Of a DNA stretch of 64,000 nt, positions 53,901-62,616 are shown piece by piece. The notes beneath the pieces were generated by a model. That model saw only the letters and a program-made list of their open reading frames with translations, made no database searches and was not told where the DNA came from. A program made the translations under genes and the position numbers. Origin of the DNA: Hortaea werneckii (taxonomy: Eukaryota > Ascomycota > Dothideomycetes > Mycosphaerellales > Teratosphaeriaceae); contig JBAOKB010000144.1 in NCBI GenBank assembly GCA_037044905.1, positions 1,550,001 through 1,614,000 on the forward strand. The letters run 5' to 3'. Positions within the stretch are counted from its first letter, which is position 1; the number at the start of each line of letters is the position of its first letter.

Positions 53901-54947
53901 TCCGCGCTGTCTCATCTGTCGCTGGTATATTGCTTTCTCGTATTCGTACGGATGGAGCTGCTTCTCTTTACGAGTGCGTAGGGACCTTCTGGCGGCAGTT
54001 GCAGTTTCTGGGTGTTGCAAAGCTTGCGCCAACTCCATATCATCGATGGCATCATCGACGTTAGTTCCAAACCGCTCGGTAGAATCCGGGTGCTGCGAGA
54101 TTAAGATTGAGGTTTGTCGATCGGCCAAAGGAAGTACAAAACCCGGTGGCGGTGATACCTCGCGCTCACTAAGCGGCGAAGACGAGGCACTAAGGATATC
54201 ATTCTGCCTCGATGGGGTAGTCTCACGATTGCGCTCCAGAATTTGGCTCACACTGGGCAGAGATCCACTACGGTCGGTGAGAGTTTCGCCGCCAGAATTG
54301 GCATTTTGTGTGACATCCTGTAATTGAAGCTGCTGCGTCACCTTTGTAGCATTTTCGGTATACGCCGGTGGGTTCCTTGAGCGCTCCAGAACTCGGTCAC
54401 CTAAAGGGACGTCTCGCGACGTGTCTTCTGCATTGGTACAGCTATACTGATTAGCCAGCGGGGTTGTGTTCTGGCAACCAACAGCCTTGCGTTCGTCTTC
54501 CCTTTCAGAGCGCTGTAAGAGAGTGGGATCCCCTCCAACATCCTGGTGGTCGGCTTTGGTGTTCTCCGCTTCTGGGGAGTGGACAGGGGATGCGAGCGAC
54601 AGATTCGATGTTCGCTCTGTTCGAGCCGCCAGAGATGTCTTAGGCAGCTTGACTTGCACAGCCTTCACTCGACGGCTGTATGTCGTGGCGCTTCGAGGCT
54701 GAAGCCATGATTCCTCGGCTTCCTGGCCATACTGCTCCGTAAAGCTTTCGTTGGTCCTGACCCCAGGACCTCTTTCGTCTCCCTCCTCAACGTCGAGAGC
54801 CCCAGATTGGTCTTCATTTTCATGTTTCCCTCCTTCAAGGCGTGGCCGCTTGCTGCTTTTTTGCGGACTCTGGCTTTCATTTCCGAGACTTAGTTCTTCG
54901 TCCTCATCTGAATCCTCCACCTCTCCGCGATCCTGCCAGCGTTTCAT
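47913..54947 (-). CDS. MUS7: Mus7/MMS22 family DNA repair protein
   Basis: Large nuclear protein that works with the Rtt101-Rtt107 (Brc1) machinery to help stalled replication forks and recombination after alkylation damage. One uninterrupted exon of 2,344 codons from ATG 54947. The N-terminal 900 residues are polar and low complexity, with many Ser-Gln and Ser/Asp-rich acidic patches. The family signature RRSLRTRKEKQLHPYEYEKA lies near residues 325-345. The C-terminal 1,300 residues are helical, with the conserved stretch LTVRTGRMRIYVNEDVLEWG. Divergent from SEC17. Its intact frame over 7 kb shows that this part of the sequence is accurate. Confidence 0.92.
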   Translation of the reverse strand: MKRWQDRGEVEDSDEDEELSLGNESQSPQKSSKRPRLEGGKHENEDQSGALDVEEGDERGPGVRTNESFTEQYGQEAEESWLQPRSATTYSRRVKAVQVKLPKTSLAARTERTSNLSLASPVHSPEAENTKADHQDVGGDPTLLQRSEREDERKAVGCQNTTPLANQYSCTNAEDTSRDVPLGDRVLERSRNPPAYTENATKVTQQLQLQDVTQNANSGGETLTDRSGSLPSVSQILERNRETTPSRQNDILSASSSPLSEREVSPPPGFVLPLADRQTSILISQHPDSTERFGTNVDDAIDDMELAQALQHPETATAARRSLRTRKEKQLHPYEYEKAIYQRQMRQRGYKPIRFAEHDERTRQSTQDRPYSEDESASQLQEARQSSSPAQLSSQPLAYDFSQRTNEQVAANSDDELPHIDAIISRRGRAIARHGHKRRKLTHKITGQRQDQHQQDEYSIPPSPPPTSSGSQHREKPVFRLPHSKLPASLPTPDVSSEVRPSHRDATGADSQSDEDWPRTSHTPARTRLLRRSQAIDISSDSDRSSESDAEQNSEEDPRRFTKARKRIRGVLPASWLKIDFKAQQKRELPSPERRHRSDSASPPPSTRPQKGVAQRVPATSTNSARRGPIVISDNGEDSDIEDVPAAELQHQRSNATIDHYSREEDTAAGFEPMEVDWVDPMLANPSRREQTSKSGKKRQPRIKDAFAKPGPTRNGFTEERAGFRRSGQKSQKRQTAVANKTNRRHRPSTPSLSILDAPSPPSAKDRPLPQFMRLAKRQASRQPSRARHLPGAKIIRLATDEDTEAASTTLRAWKEGSIVPRTQLSRVSLPVTQGSPSDFIDDDVEPSHQTALDSREPLDPLDPNQRALLPDTPGKKHPQHKGVSRQPIHVKKTALRQARFQAIVRPGPRRGDNHDAGEVSETLEKEGRTRPQRRQRRPMLGHHVRNAQLETEANDFAQEHRVAAFERQVNHLTASAAARNNPLSKRNVQLERFLEPTPDPNTSLRRREEADSASGSGTTPPDPHKGKQDLTFRPRKRQAHQINIESRRYRQPSEPLPESVAATDAAPDLQSQNVPTLKGLRPFGTKYAIDFDIHPLPLGTYFHGNTFIGSGDFVAALKTYERDLTVRTGRMRIYVNEDVLEWGDWTEEVASGLASIPSAVGEAISTLDGITSDLERQEQTSLVGSNVDHMLRSVVRYFSKCLVLLDPIDRRSCVNQLQRFVEELCELTLAGAKSSNACRDLNLRCICYATAIAAQLVQMSRDEVISPEMRHHSQQLLGQAAKRLAASIIPHGLADLREAYEELQQSSKREAGIQEDTGPVSRLVILRYCLELDGQPGLSFWSLVSKEIAIDGIDTGDVISMERAWYNIFTVLPILSIDETGLARHRSQLRSCPQDWTLVCRMMKQTLSLYPTTVSLRGSTINDYVRAVFTRCYILVSCWGWWRCESVLGTIYDFFAGRGLAQLDHEQSFGSPRFLEELPCRPSVEVEQKDTAFHIFLKTIVSSLHGMRKAGIYNDRKIGGVAWRFIPNHGRVYRRDADVNQTDLDALRNHLDLLCTLYYATPPGQRLRLDLVRDLVDHATSHREACRLSVRAWTNLASFQASTDESHESLSAFVDWYQRILRTTMSQFRLAKTEAENDFGVAIAQGAVGLTDHDLTATIAANQRHIAATLVDALAGFKRTLVASKNLQTATLLIDTCQFWSVLSPFDPNDRRLLPALDEALNIFRVALELYCKSKVDAQSQQSSEESQDYGDSEALEEVAATDTANASDRRDIVELLEAPLSSLLSNVVGAEQPVDEGLLTKLVGLWAQFASESVESGRRTWSSYLDGYSSHSWYQLRDTEHRRKLTPFFLALVVGNEGASGHEVQTAVLRSWLVSLVEREASLKHQHLLTAALLNHLEDEPLLENLPFSRDSRSRRFGSSLHDFRQRRLSLISSILSNMRQHYHATRSFQGVDHQDIRQSYVQLLKDLMHAMKNNYQELQSSSDTSIANPTVTGNYVEFVQHVVSFLQQYTADICRVDSFFTDSSAFPLPASDPTYVVGRLKSYQPRLADSRARKQLATFVLAVSERAVVDCQQKYLVDQLCSAMDGAYQGGDSGTPGLSHVLLTAVFPAFLRSALSSACAWMLALPVLQATSFALGEFFYYTQMENEASVETYLEIIAAALSSLQQPLAAIFENPGLLRLSQVHAVLAQVFRCSRVPLTAIDFLSRIGADVSSVRLELDAIRSRGSEIHAYLSGSQRHLCDPVDHMLPRHAPWRDTVDFSQYELEHALKERWQVSEGGYQVRWGSTFREVVVPLGDEEEELEGLLASIDRYDGAFEAIVQGLARTRVVTRPDSCSLGAVMV

Positions 54948-55302
54948 TGGTCAATGAATGCTTCATCTTAAGCCATTCGATTCGCAAGCCTGTGATGTGA
55001 CAGTAGCTTATCAAGTGGCAAAACCGATTCAAATGTTTCGTGGCGCCGATTATTGAGGAAGTTCGATGGAGACGCGTCGTCGGCTTAGCGCGTCTCGGTC
55101 ACCGGCAGAGTCGCGGTCACCGTGCGTCATTGCGGATGCTCCCGCAGCTCCGTGGCTGTTACTCTGAAGGCTGCCGTGGTTGGCATCAATGAGAGTTCAC
55201 TTTTCGCGATCACTTTTGCGGCACACCTTGACCTTGTATCGATCAGCCCGGAATTAGTGAATTGGATACTTCACTTGAATCCACCCCTTCCCCCACGCAA
55301 TC
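54948..55302. other. Divergent promoter between Mus7 and SEC17
   Basis: 355 bp between start codons; nothing further recognised. Confidence 0.5.
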
Positions 55303-56310
55303 ATGGCGCAAGACCCTCGAGCACTACTTCAGAAGGTCAGCTTCCGCGGCTACTCAGCCTACTTTCTCGGGTGGTATAATTAACATGCGCTCTTCCAGGC
55401 CGACAAGCAAGCCGCTAGCGCTGGCTCGGGCTTCTCGCTCTTTGGTGGTCGCGCAGAGAAGTACGAGGCAGCAGCGGAGCTCTACATTCAAGCCGCGAAC
55501 GCCTTCCGCCTTCAGAAGTCTTCCAAAGAAGCCGGCCAATGCTTTGAGAAAGCTGCGTCACTACAAACGAATCAGTTGAAAGAACCCGATGACGCTGCCA
55601 ATACCCTCACCGAAGCATTCAAGAGCTACAGGAAGGACGAGCCAGAGGATGCGGCGCGATGTTTGGAGCAGGCAATTCAGCATTACACACTGAAAGGCAA
55701 CTTCAGAAGGGCAGCAACGCACAAGCAAAACCTCGCCGAGCTGTATGAGGTCGAGATGGGCGACGGCAAGAGGGCGGCGGAGGCGTATGAGACAGCGGCA
55801 TGGTGGTACGAGAACGACAATGCAGAGGCGTGAGTGACCCCACGAGTGACAGGCGGCAGATTAAACACGGTTACAGAACTGACCTCGTTATTCAGATTGG
55901 CCAACAAGCTATTCCTCAAGCTTGCTGACCTTAGCGCTCTCGAGAGCGACTACTACAAGGCCATCTCGAATTATGAGAAGGTTGCCAAAAGTAGCATCAA
56001 CAACAATTTGATGAAGTGGAGCGTGAAGGAGTATCTACTGAAGGCTGGTATATGCCACCTCTGTACAGGCGATTCAGTTGCAACGAACCGAGCACTGGAG
56101 AGCTACCGAGATCTGGATCCCAGCTTCTCGCAGACACGAGAGCATCAGCTGCTGTCTGATCTAGTAGAAGCGGTAGATGAGGGTGACCAGGAGAAGTTTG
56201 CCGACAAGCTATTCCAGTACGACCAGATGAGCAAGCTAGACAAGTGGAAGACGACACTGCTCTTACGAGTGAAGGAAAACATCGAGGAGAAGGGGGAGGA
56301 CTTCTCGTAA
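55303..56310 (+). CDS. SEC17: Alpha-SNAP, vesicular fusion protein Sec17
   Basis: Cytosolic adaptor that recruits the ATPase Sec18/NSF to SNARE complexes for disassembly. Exons 55303-55335, 55399-55829 and 55896-56310; both introns are GT-AG (63 and 66 nt). The joined frame is 292 residues, the same as yeast Sec17. It is a run of TPR-like helices (YEAAAELYIQAANAFRLQK, CLEQAIQHYTLKGNFRRAA, AYETAAWWYENDNAEALANKL) with the conserved C-terminal leucines (WKTTLLLRVKENIEE) that stimulate NSF. Confidence 0.96.
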
Positions 56311-56814
56311 GATGGGCAATGGGGTGCGACCAAATTGCAGTGATCTTTGCCGCATGGTGAGCGATAAGTTTGACGTTTTATTACCCAAGATAGCGTTGCG
56401 ATCATCACTTCTTCGTCCAGACTCGCAAAGATTAGATCTTGTGCGTTGTAATGACTGTTTTGCACCTCAACTCGATCGGCAACTGAAATGCCCCGCAAAG
56501 CCCACCTTGAGCATGAGCAGTATGTGGTCCGATCTGGGGCTGGACCCTGCATGGCGGGACCTGCAGCGATGGCGGCGTCATCCGTTCAATTTTCCCAAGG
56601 CCGAGGTGGCATTGAGTCTCTTGGAATACTCACATAAATCTATCCATCCTCTCAATATTTCCTGCAACATACATTGCTGCAGCCATTTGGGTCTCTGAAG
56701 TGTCCTCACGCCGAGAACGCATCCTCGGCCGCGAACAAGCGCACGACGTTCCACTTTGAGCCTCATCAGGACCATTCCTTCTAATTGTCGCCTACTCGTG
56801 TCCTGAAGTCCAAC
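56311..56814. other. Intergenic region upstream of TRP5
   Basis: 504 bp, tandem orientation. A 128-codon frame here (56312-56698) has no features and overlaps the promoter. Confidence 0.5.
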
Positions 56815-59091
56815 ATGGACGGCATTCGCAAGACTTTCGCCAAGGCGAAGAGCGAGTCTCGCTCCGTCTTGGTGACCTACACGACTGCCGGCTATCCAAC
56901 TATCAAGGAGACGCCGGACATCCTCCTCGCCATGGAGGCTGGAGGCTCCGACATCATCGAACTAGGCATGCCCTTCACTGACCCGATTGCCGATGGCCCC
57001 TCAATCCAAGGCGCAAACACAATCGCGCTCAAGAACGGCTGTAACATCAAGGACTGTTTGCAGATCGTGCGTGACTCACGGAGTAGAGGTCTTCGGGCGC
57101 CAGTCATGTTGATGGGATACTACAACCCGCTGCTTGCGTACGGTGAGGAGAAGATGCTCCAGGATGCCAAGAGCGCGGGCGTGAACGGATTCATCATGGT
57201 GGACCTGCCGCCGGAGGAAGCCGTGAGGTTCAGAAAGCACTGCACGGATTATGGCCTGTCGTACGTGCCGCTCATTGCTCCCGCAACGAGCGAGAAGCGC
57301 ATGAAGCTCCTATGTGGAATTGCGGACTCGTTCATATACGTGGTAAGCAGGATGGGTGTCACGGGTGCCAGTAGCGCTCTTAGCTCTGGGCTGCCCGAGT
57401 TGCTGGAGAGAGTGCACAGGTATAGTGGAGGCGTGCCAGCCGCTGTAGGATTCGGTGTGAGCACACGAGAGCACTTTGTCGAGGTTGGCAAGCTGTCGGA
57501 GGGTGTCGTGATCGGATCGCAGATCATCAACAACATTAAGAACGCACCTGCAGGTGGTGTTGCAAAGGTGGTGGAGGATTACTGCCACGGCATCACTCTT
57601 CGACGCAACCCTCAGGTCCCCCAGACAAACGGCACGAACGGTCACGGTCTTTCAACGGCTGCAAATCCTCATGGTGATGGCAGCGGCTGGATAGCGAGCA
57701 CAGAGACGCCCAAAGACATCTCCACAGCAGACCCGACGAAACAGCCAGCCTCTCAGTCCGACCCATCGAACGGTACAGTGCACGTTGATTCAGTCGTCAA
57801 AGGTCAAGATGGTCCGGGCCTAGCAGATCAGCTCGAAGCGCTCAACGCAGAGGATAAGGACCCTGAACTCATGCCTTCGCGCTTCGGCCAGTTTGGTGGC
57901 CAGTACGTCCCAGAGTCTCTCATGGACTGCCTGGCTCAGCTCGAGCGGGGCTTCGACGAGGCGCGCAACGACCCCAAGTTCTGGGAGGAGTATCGCAGTT
58001 ACTACCCTTACATGTCCCGTCCCTCTTCATTACACAAGGCTGACCGCTTGACGGAGAAGGTGAGGAAGGAGGTCGGTGCAGGCAAAGGCGCCAACATCTA
58101 CCTCAAGCGTGAGGACCTCAACCACACTGGTTCACACAAGATCAACAATGCCATTGGCCAGATTCTTCTTGCGAGAAGATTGGGTAAGACTGAGATTATT
58201 GCGGAGACGGGCGCAGGTCAGCACGGTGTTGCTACCGCGACCGTCTGTGCCAGATTCGGCATGAAGTGCACAGTCTACATGGGTGCCGAAGACGTTCGTC
58301 GCCAGGCTCTAAACGTCTTCCGTATGAAATTGCTCGGCGCGAGCGTTGTGGCGGTCGAGAGTGGAGCCAGAACGTTGAGAGATGCCGTGAACGAGGCGAT
58401 GAGGAAGTGGGTAGAGCAACTTGACACGACGCACTACATCATCGGCAGTGCGATTGGACCGCACCCTTTCCCGACCATTGTCAGGACTTTCCAGAGCGTG
58501 ATTGGTTCCGAGACGAAGGAGCAGATGCAGGCCCTTACTGGCCGCTTACCCGATGCTGTCGTTGCCTGTGTCGGTGGCGGTAGTAATGCAGTTGGCATGT
58601 TCCACCCCTTCGCTGAGGACACTTCTGTACGCCTCCTTGGTGTCGAAGCCGGAGGTGATGGCCTCGACACGGCCAGGCATAGCGCAACGCTATCAGGCGG
58701 CAAGCCGGGAGTCTTGCACGGTGTGAGGACGTACATTCTTCAGAGTCCCGAAGGTCAGGTTGACGAGACGCACTCCATCTCCGCCGGTCTGGACTACCCA
58801 GGTGTCGGCCCGGAGCTGTCCAACTGGAAAGAGAGCAAGAGGGCCACGTTCGTGGCAGCTACCGACGCCGAAGCCTTTATCGGCTTCAAGATCCTGTCGG
58901 AGCTCGAGGGTATCATCCCAGCTCTTGAAACTTCTCACGCAATCTTCGGTGCCACCGAATTGGCCAAGACGATGTCGGACCAAGAGAACATCGTCATCAA
59001 CTTGTCCGGTAGAGGTGACAAGGACGTGCAAAGCGTCGCTGAGGAGCTACCGACCATCGGTCCTAAGATTGGCTGGGACCTGCGCTTTTAA
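56815..59091 (+). CDS. TRP5: Bifunctional tryptophan synthase
   Basis: Last step of tryptophan synthesis: the alpha part cleaves indole-3-glycerol phosphate, the beta part joins indole with serine. Single exon, 758 residues from ATG 56815. Alpha domain residues 1-260 with the catalytic Glu in ELGMPFTDP and Asp in DPIADGP. A Gly/Asn/Ser-rich linker spans about 270-345. The beta domain then has the PLP lysine in [10 protein letters not shown] and the phosphate loop GGGSNA. The alpha-beta fusion is the normal fungal arrangement; the linker is longer than in yeast (707 residues in all). No frameshift. Confidence 0.96.
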   Translation: MDGIRKTFAKAKSESRSVLVTYTTAGYPTIKETPDILLAMEAGGSDIIELGMPFTDPIADGPSIQGANTIALKNGCNIKDCLQIVRDSRSRGLRAPVMLMGYYNPLLAYGEEKMLQDAKSAGVNGFIMVDLPPEEAVRFRKHCTDYGLSYVPLIAPATSEKRMKLLCGIADSFIYVVSRMGVTGASSALSSGLPELLERVHRYSGGVPAAVGFGVSTREHFVEVGKLSEGVVIGSQIINNIKNAPAGGVAKVVEDYCHGITLRRNPQVPQTNGTNGHGLSTAANPHGDGSGWIASTETPKDISTADPTKQPASQSDPSNGTVHVDSVVKGQDGPGLADQLEALNAEDKDPELMPSRFGQFGGQYVPESLMDCLAQLERGFDEARNDPKFWEEYRSYYPYMSRPSSLHKADRLTEKVRKEVGAGKGANIYLKREDLNHTGSHKINNAIGQILLARRLGKTEIIAETGAGQHGVATATVCARFGMKCTVYMGAEDVRRQALNVFRMKLLGASVVAVESGARTLRDAVNEAMRKWVEQLDTTHYIIGSAIGPHPFPTIVRTFQSVIGSETKEQMQALTGRLPDAVVACVGGGSNAVGMFHPFAEDTSVRLLGVEAGGDGLDTARHSATLSGGKPGVLHGVRTYILQSPEGQVDETHSISAGLDYPGVGPELSNWKESKRATFVAATDAEAFIGFKILSELEGIIPALETSHAIFGATELAKTMSDQENIVINLSGRGDKDVQSVAEELPTIGPKIGWDLRF

Positions 59092-59324
59092 GAACACTTG
59101 ACATTCGTTCAGACTACATGATGTGATACTTCTTATTACTTTGGGGATATAGGCATGAAATGTAGCGTTTGGGAAAAGGCAGTACTTTTGATCTTCTTTT
59201 GATTGACATGGATTAAGATATTGTACATGAAAGCACTAAATTCAGAGTCGGGCTTTTTCAGCCTCCAAAATCAGAGCTCCCTTGTTGTTAATGACTGCTA
59301 CTTGTGTACTTCACCAAAGGAATC

Positions 59325-60329
59325 TCACTCGAATCCCTTTAAGTACCAGTCCTTGCCCGTGAAGAGCTCCTGTCCACAGCTCGGCGCCTCACTGACGTTG
59401 TCCTGGTCATCTTCTCCTTGAGAAGTAACGTCACGCTGCTCCTGTTCATCCACTCGCTTCGAGTATAGACTGTATTCGACCCTCTTCTTCCCCGGTCGAC
59501 CCTTCTTCGCCTTCGTGCTGTCACCTTTCTCTTTCGACCGATTCGTCTTAGCAGGGCTGTCACCCGGACACCAGGGTAAAATGCACGGTTTCGCATGCAC
59601 GTAACCCGGTGGCGGTTGCACCATACTGGGAGGATCGGTCAGACAGTGTAGATAGTCACAGCCCCTGTCTGCAGCTCGGCCGCAGTGACCGTGATACCAG
59701 AAAAAGCAGGTGACGCCTTCAGAGGGAGAAACTCCCTCACCCTCATGCTCGTCGTACTCTATGTCCGTCCGTCGAGCAGAGCTCTTGAGAGGATCGTCGC
59801 GACATTTACCGTATTGGCGTACCTTGACCGCAGATATTTGATCCGTCCTGGGACGCTTTGCGACGGTCGAATTGGTAACCTCCTCCAGTTTGCGTTTTTG
59901 GGAGGCTCGCGTGCCATCGGCCGAAGAGCCCGCCTCGCATGTGCCTTTCTGTACTTTCATGTCCTTTGGCGGCGTCTTCTGCCACGTGACGTCTTTCAAA
60001 GGGCACCAAAGGAGCCCACAAGGCTTGCGATGCAGGAACTTTGGCCAATGTGAGAGTTTGGTGTTTTGTTCAATCGCTTTCGTAGAGTGCAGGTGAGGGC
60101 ACAGTTTGCCTGGCTTTGTAGGCCTTTCAGGGTTGCGGTCGCAGTGGCCGGTGTGGTACCAGATAAAGCACAATTTCTTTGAAAGCGGCTTTTGTGTGTG
60201 ATCGACTGGATGTAGACACTCCTTTGGCACTGAGGTGTTGCCAAAACCTTGCTCGGACTGAAGTGCAGTGGGCATAGGCGCCACAGCTTCACTGAGGATT
60301 GCTTGCTGCTTCATTACGGTCTTTGACAT
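59325..60329 (-). CDS. CCCH-type zinc-finger protein
   Basis: Two finger-like units: LCFIWYHTGHCDRN...KLCPHLH, and TCFFWYHGHCGRAADRGCDYLH. Both follow C-x8-C-x(n)-C-x3-H spacing, as in fungal CCCH proteins that may bind RNA. The linker between them and the C-terminus are basic. I choose ATG 60329 (MSKTVMKQQAIL), giving 334 residues; ATG 60461 in the same frame would add 44 residues that look like leader sequence. No characterised orthologue is recognised. Convergent with TRP5. Confidence 0.8.
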   Translation of the reverse strand: MSKTVMKQQAILSEAVAPMPTALQSEQGFGNTSVPKECLHPVDHTQKPLSKKLCFIWYHTGHCDRNPERPTKPGKLCPHLHSTKAIEQNTKLSHWPKFLHRKPCGLLWCPLKDVTWQKTPPKDMKVQKGTCEAGSSADGTRASQKRKLEEVTNSTVAKRPRTDQISAVKVRQYGKCRDDPLKSSARRTDIEYDEHEGEGVSPSEGVTCFFWYHGHCGRAADRGCDYLHCLTDPPSMVQPPPGYVHAKPCILPWCPGDSPAKTNRSKEKGDSTKAKKGRPGKKRVEYSLYSKRVDEQEQRDVTSQGEDDQDNVSEAPSCGQELFTGKDWYLKGFE

Positions 60330-60500
60330 TATGGTGGAGTCAAGTTGTGATGTTCTTAGGCATGTCCCGGGTGTGGCGAGAAATATGCCCAAGATCATGG
60401 CAGGCTCGGACGAAGAAGGCGCAGTCTTGTTACTTTCCTGATGAGATCCGTCCACAAGCATCACATATCACATATCACATGCGCAGTGTAGCATGCTCTC

Positions 60501-61103
60501 TCACTCGCCCTCAACAACAAAGAACCTTCCAACTTTCTTCTGCGCAGTTGCCAAAGGATCCCAATCTCTTGTCTTCTTCTCGGCAACATCCCTATTCCTT
60601 CTGACCCGCTTGTGATACTTGCCGCGCACACTTTCCTTCTCCAAAGCATCTTTCAGCGCCTCTACTCCAAGCTCTGCCTGTGCTTCGCCCTTTGCAGTCT
60701 CATCCCTCAAACTCCGCAATGGCTCTACTCCAGTCGTATCTACCGCTTGGATATCTTTCACAAAATGGAGTTGGGCAGACAATGTTGAGAGCATGCTTTG
60801 CTCCTCCTCTGGGCTCTTTGGTGGTGGCAGAGCAGAAAGACGGAGAAGATGATGAAGTTGGTTGGAGCTGATCTCCGGCGCACTAGGTGCCTCGCTCTTG
60901 GAAGGAAGCAGTGAAGCGACGGACCATGATGGTTTTGAAAGCAACTCGCCGACATCCACGTTGCCTTTGCTGCCCCTCGTCGCAGCTTCTTGCGCGATGT
61001 TGGTGCTGCTGAACGCGCTTCGGCTGCCAATGGCTCCGCACGCATTTGCTTTGGCAAAAGCACGGAATCGCATGCTTCTGCCAACAAAACTTGCGGCGCC
61101 CAT
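60501..61103 (-). CDS. Mitochondrial glutamyl-tRNA(Gln) amidotransferase GatC-like subunit
   Basis: Small subunit of the complex that converts Glu-tRNA(Gln) to Gln-tRNA(Gln) in mitochondria. 200 residues, single exon, ATG 61103. The first 40 residues are basic and Ala/Ser-rich without acidic residues (FVGRSMRFRAFAKANACGAI), a typical mitochondrial presequence. The GatC core follows (HHLLRLSALPPPKSPEEEQ, LSTLSAQLHFVKDIQAVDT, GVEPLRSLRDE), then a basic tail. Divergent from the small gene at 61352, 248 bp apart. Confidence 0.85.
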   Translation of the reverse strand: MGAASFVGRSMRFRAFAKANACGAIGSRSAFSSTNIAQEAATRGSKGNVDVGELLSKPSWSVASLLPSKSEAPSAPEISSNQLHHLLRLSALPPPKSPEEEQSMLSTLSAQLHFVKDIQAVDTTGVEPLRSLRDETAKGEAQAELGVEALKDALEKESVRGKYHKRVRRNRDVAEKKTRDWDPLATAQKKVGRFFVVEGE

Positions 61104-61351
61104 CCTCTAATTGCTGTTATCCCAATTTTATCCGTATCACCTCCTTCAGGATAGTACCGCTCCTTCGTCGCCCTGTGAGACTCTTAACAGCATTGAAGCT
61201 TAGGACCGAGATGCATTCGGAGCTCACCTCGGCTGAGTCATCAATTAAGATACACTTTCCGTCGTCACTACCTCCGTACATCCATAGTAGTACTGCTACT
61301 ACCACAACCTGAGCTGCTCAGTCCATATTCGCAACTCCAACGCAATCCATC

Positions 61352-61690
61352 ATGTCACGCGCATTTGCTGCTTTTGGCGTCGGCATGGCTGCAGTGGTTG
61401 GCATCACCACATCCTATGTCACGTTTCAGCCCGAACTGCAGCGGCAGCGCGAAGAGCGCGAGGGCACATTCCAAGAGCTGAATCATGAGAAAGACGAGAC
61501 GCAAATCAGCCGCGCAATTCTAAGCGACTTCCAGGAGGCCAAGGAACAAGCAATGGATACCAAGCCGTCAGGGCCGGCGTGGAAGTTGAGGAGACTGTTG
61601 TTCGGAGGTCCCAGTGGCGGAGGGACGGGAGAGGCAAAGACTACAGATGTTACATCAAACAAGGCCGAGGGCGCGAATAGGGAAGGATAG
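61352..61690 (+). CDS. Small single-span protein, probably mitochondrial
   Basis: 112 residues from ATG 61352. A hydrophobic N-terminal segment (FAAFGVGMAAVVGITTSYV) precedes a charged helix (PELQRQREEREGTFQEL) and a Gly/Ser-rich tail. The layout is like small inner-membrane assembly factors of respiratory complexes, but I cannot name the family. Its position beside the mitochondrial GatC-like gene agrees with this loosely. Confidence 0.7.
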   Translation: MSRAFAAFGVGMAAVVGITTSYVTFQPELQRQREEREGTFQELNHEKDETQISRAILSDFQEAKEQAMDTKPSGPAWKLRRLLFGGPSGGGTGEAKTTDVTSNKAEGANREG

Positions 61691-62616
61691 GGTAGCAGGA
61701 AAGGTCTGCCTCATACGAACTTGAATCCAGCTGGTCGTTCAGGAACATCATCACAGCCGCTCTGCGTCTTGGAGCCCACGTCAAGTGCTAGAGTTTTGAG
61801 TGCTCAATGACGAAGCTAGGACGTAGCATTTCTAGCCGACCTTGCGCAAGCGTCAATTTGCACGTCCCGTTATGGCCTCTGTGGCGGCTGGCGCTTGAGG
61901 TTTGGTGGCCATTGAGAAATCCGCGATTATCGATGCTTGCTACAGACTGGAGTAAGACACAGAATGCCATCGCTCTCCAATGACCAACAGAGCAGCTGCG
62001 TACTGAAAGCCTTGCGGAACGGATTCGAAGAATCCAGCGCGATACAGAGCGAGCGTCCATCTGTCGCCTCTTGCCTCAGTGGCAGTGTTGCTTTGCTTTT
62101 CCCTACCATGAGAGGTTCTCGGGATGAGGACCGAGTCATGAATACAAAAAGCAACAAGCCGACTCGACGTTCGAGACTCTCAACAGATGACGTCGTGCAC
62201 TATGATATGCATGGCGTCTGTCTCTCCACCCATACGGCCTGACCCTGAGCGGCGACATCAGTGAAGCCGCAGAAAGACCATTCAGCTGTCGAAGAAGTCT
62301 TAGTTTAGCCTGGTGTATGACTGATAAACCATCCACTCTCTGGCATAATTTCAGACTCATCCCGCTGAACGATCGCTTTCAAACGCGGAAACATTGGCCT
62401 AGAAAGTTCGAGGTCGGTCGCTCCTTCCATTTCTCGTGGTGCCTCGTTGTCATGTCACTGCTTCACGTGCTTCCAGTCAATTCACTGCAAGTCTTGGCGT
62501 GACACCTCCGCAGATCCCCTTTCACTCTTCTCTTACTCCGTCCAACTTGCATCGCCACATCTTCTGCATCATCTTTGCATCTTCGCCTCCGCCTGATTAC
62601 GACTGCGTCTACAACC
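61691..62616. other. Intergenic region
   Basis: 926 bp with short ORFs on both strands; nothing recognised. Confidence 0.5.
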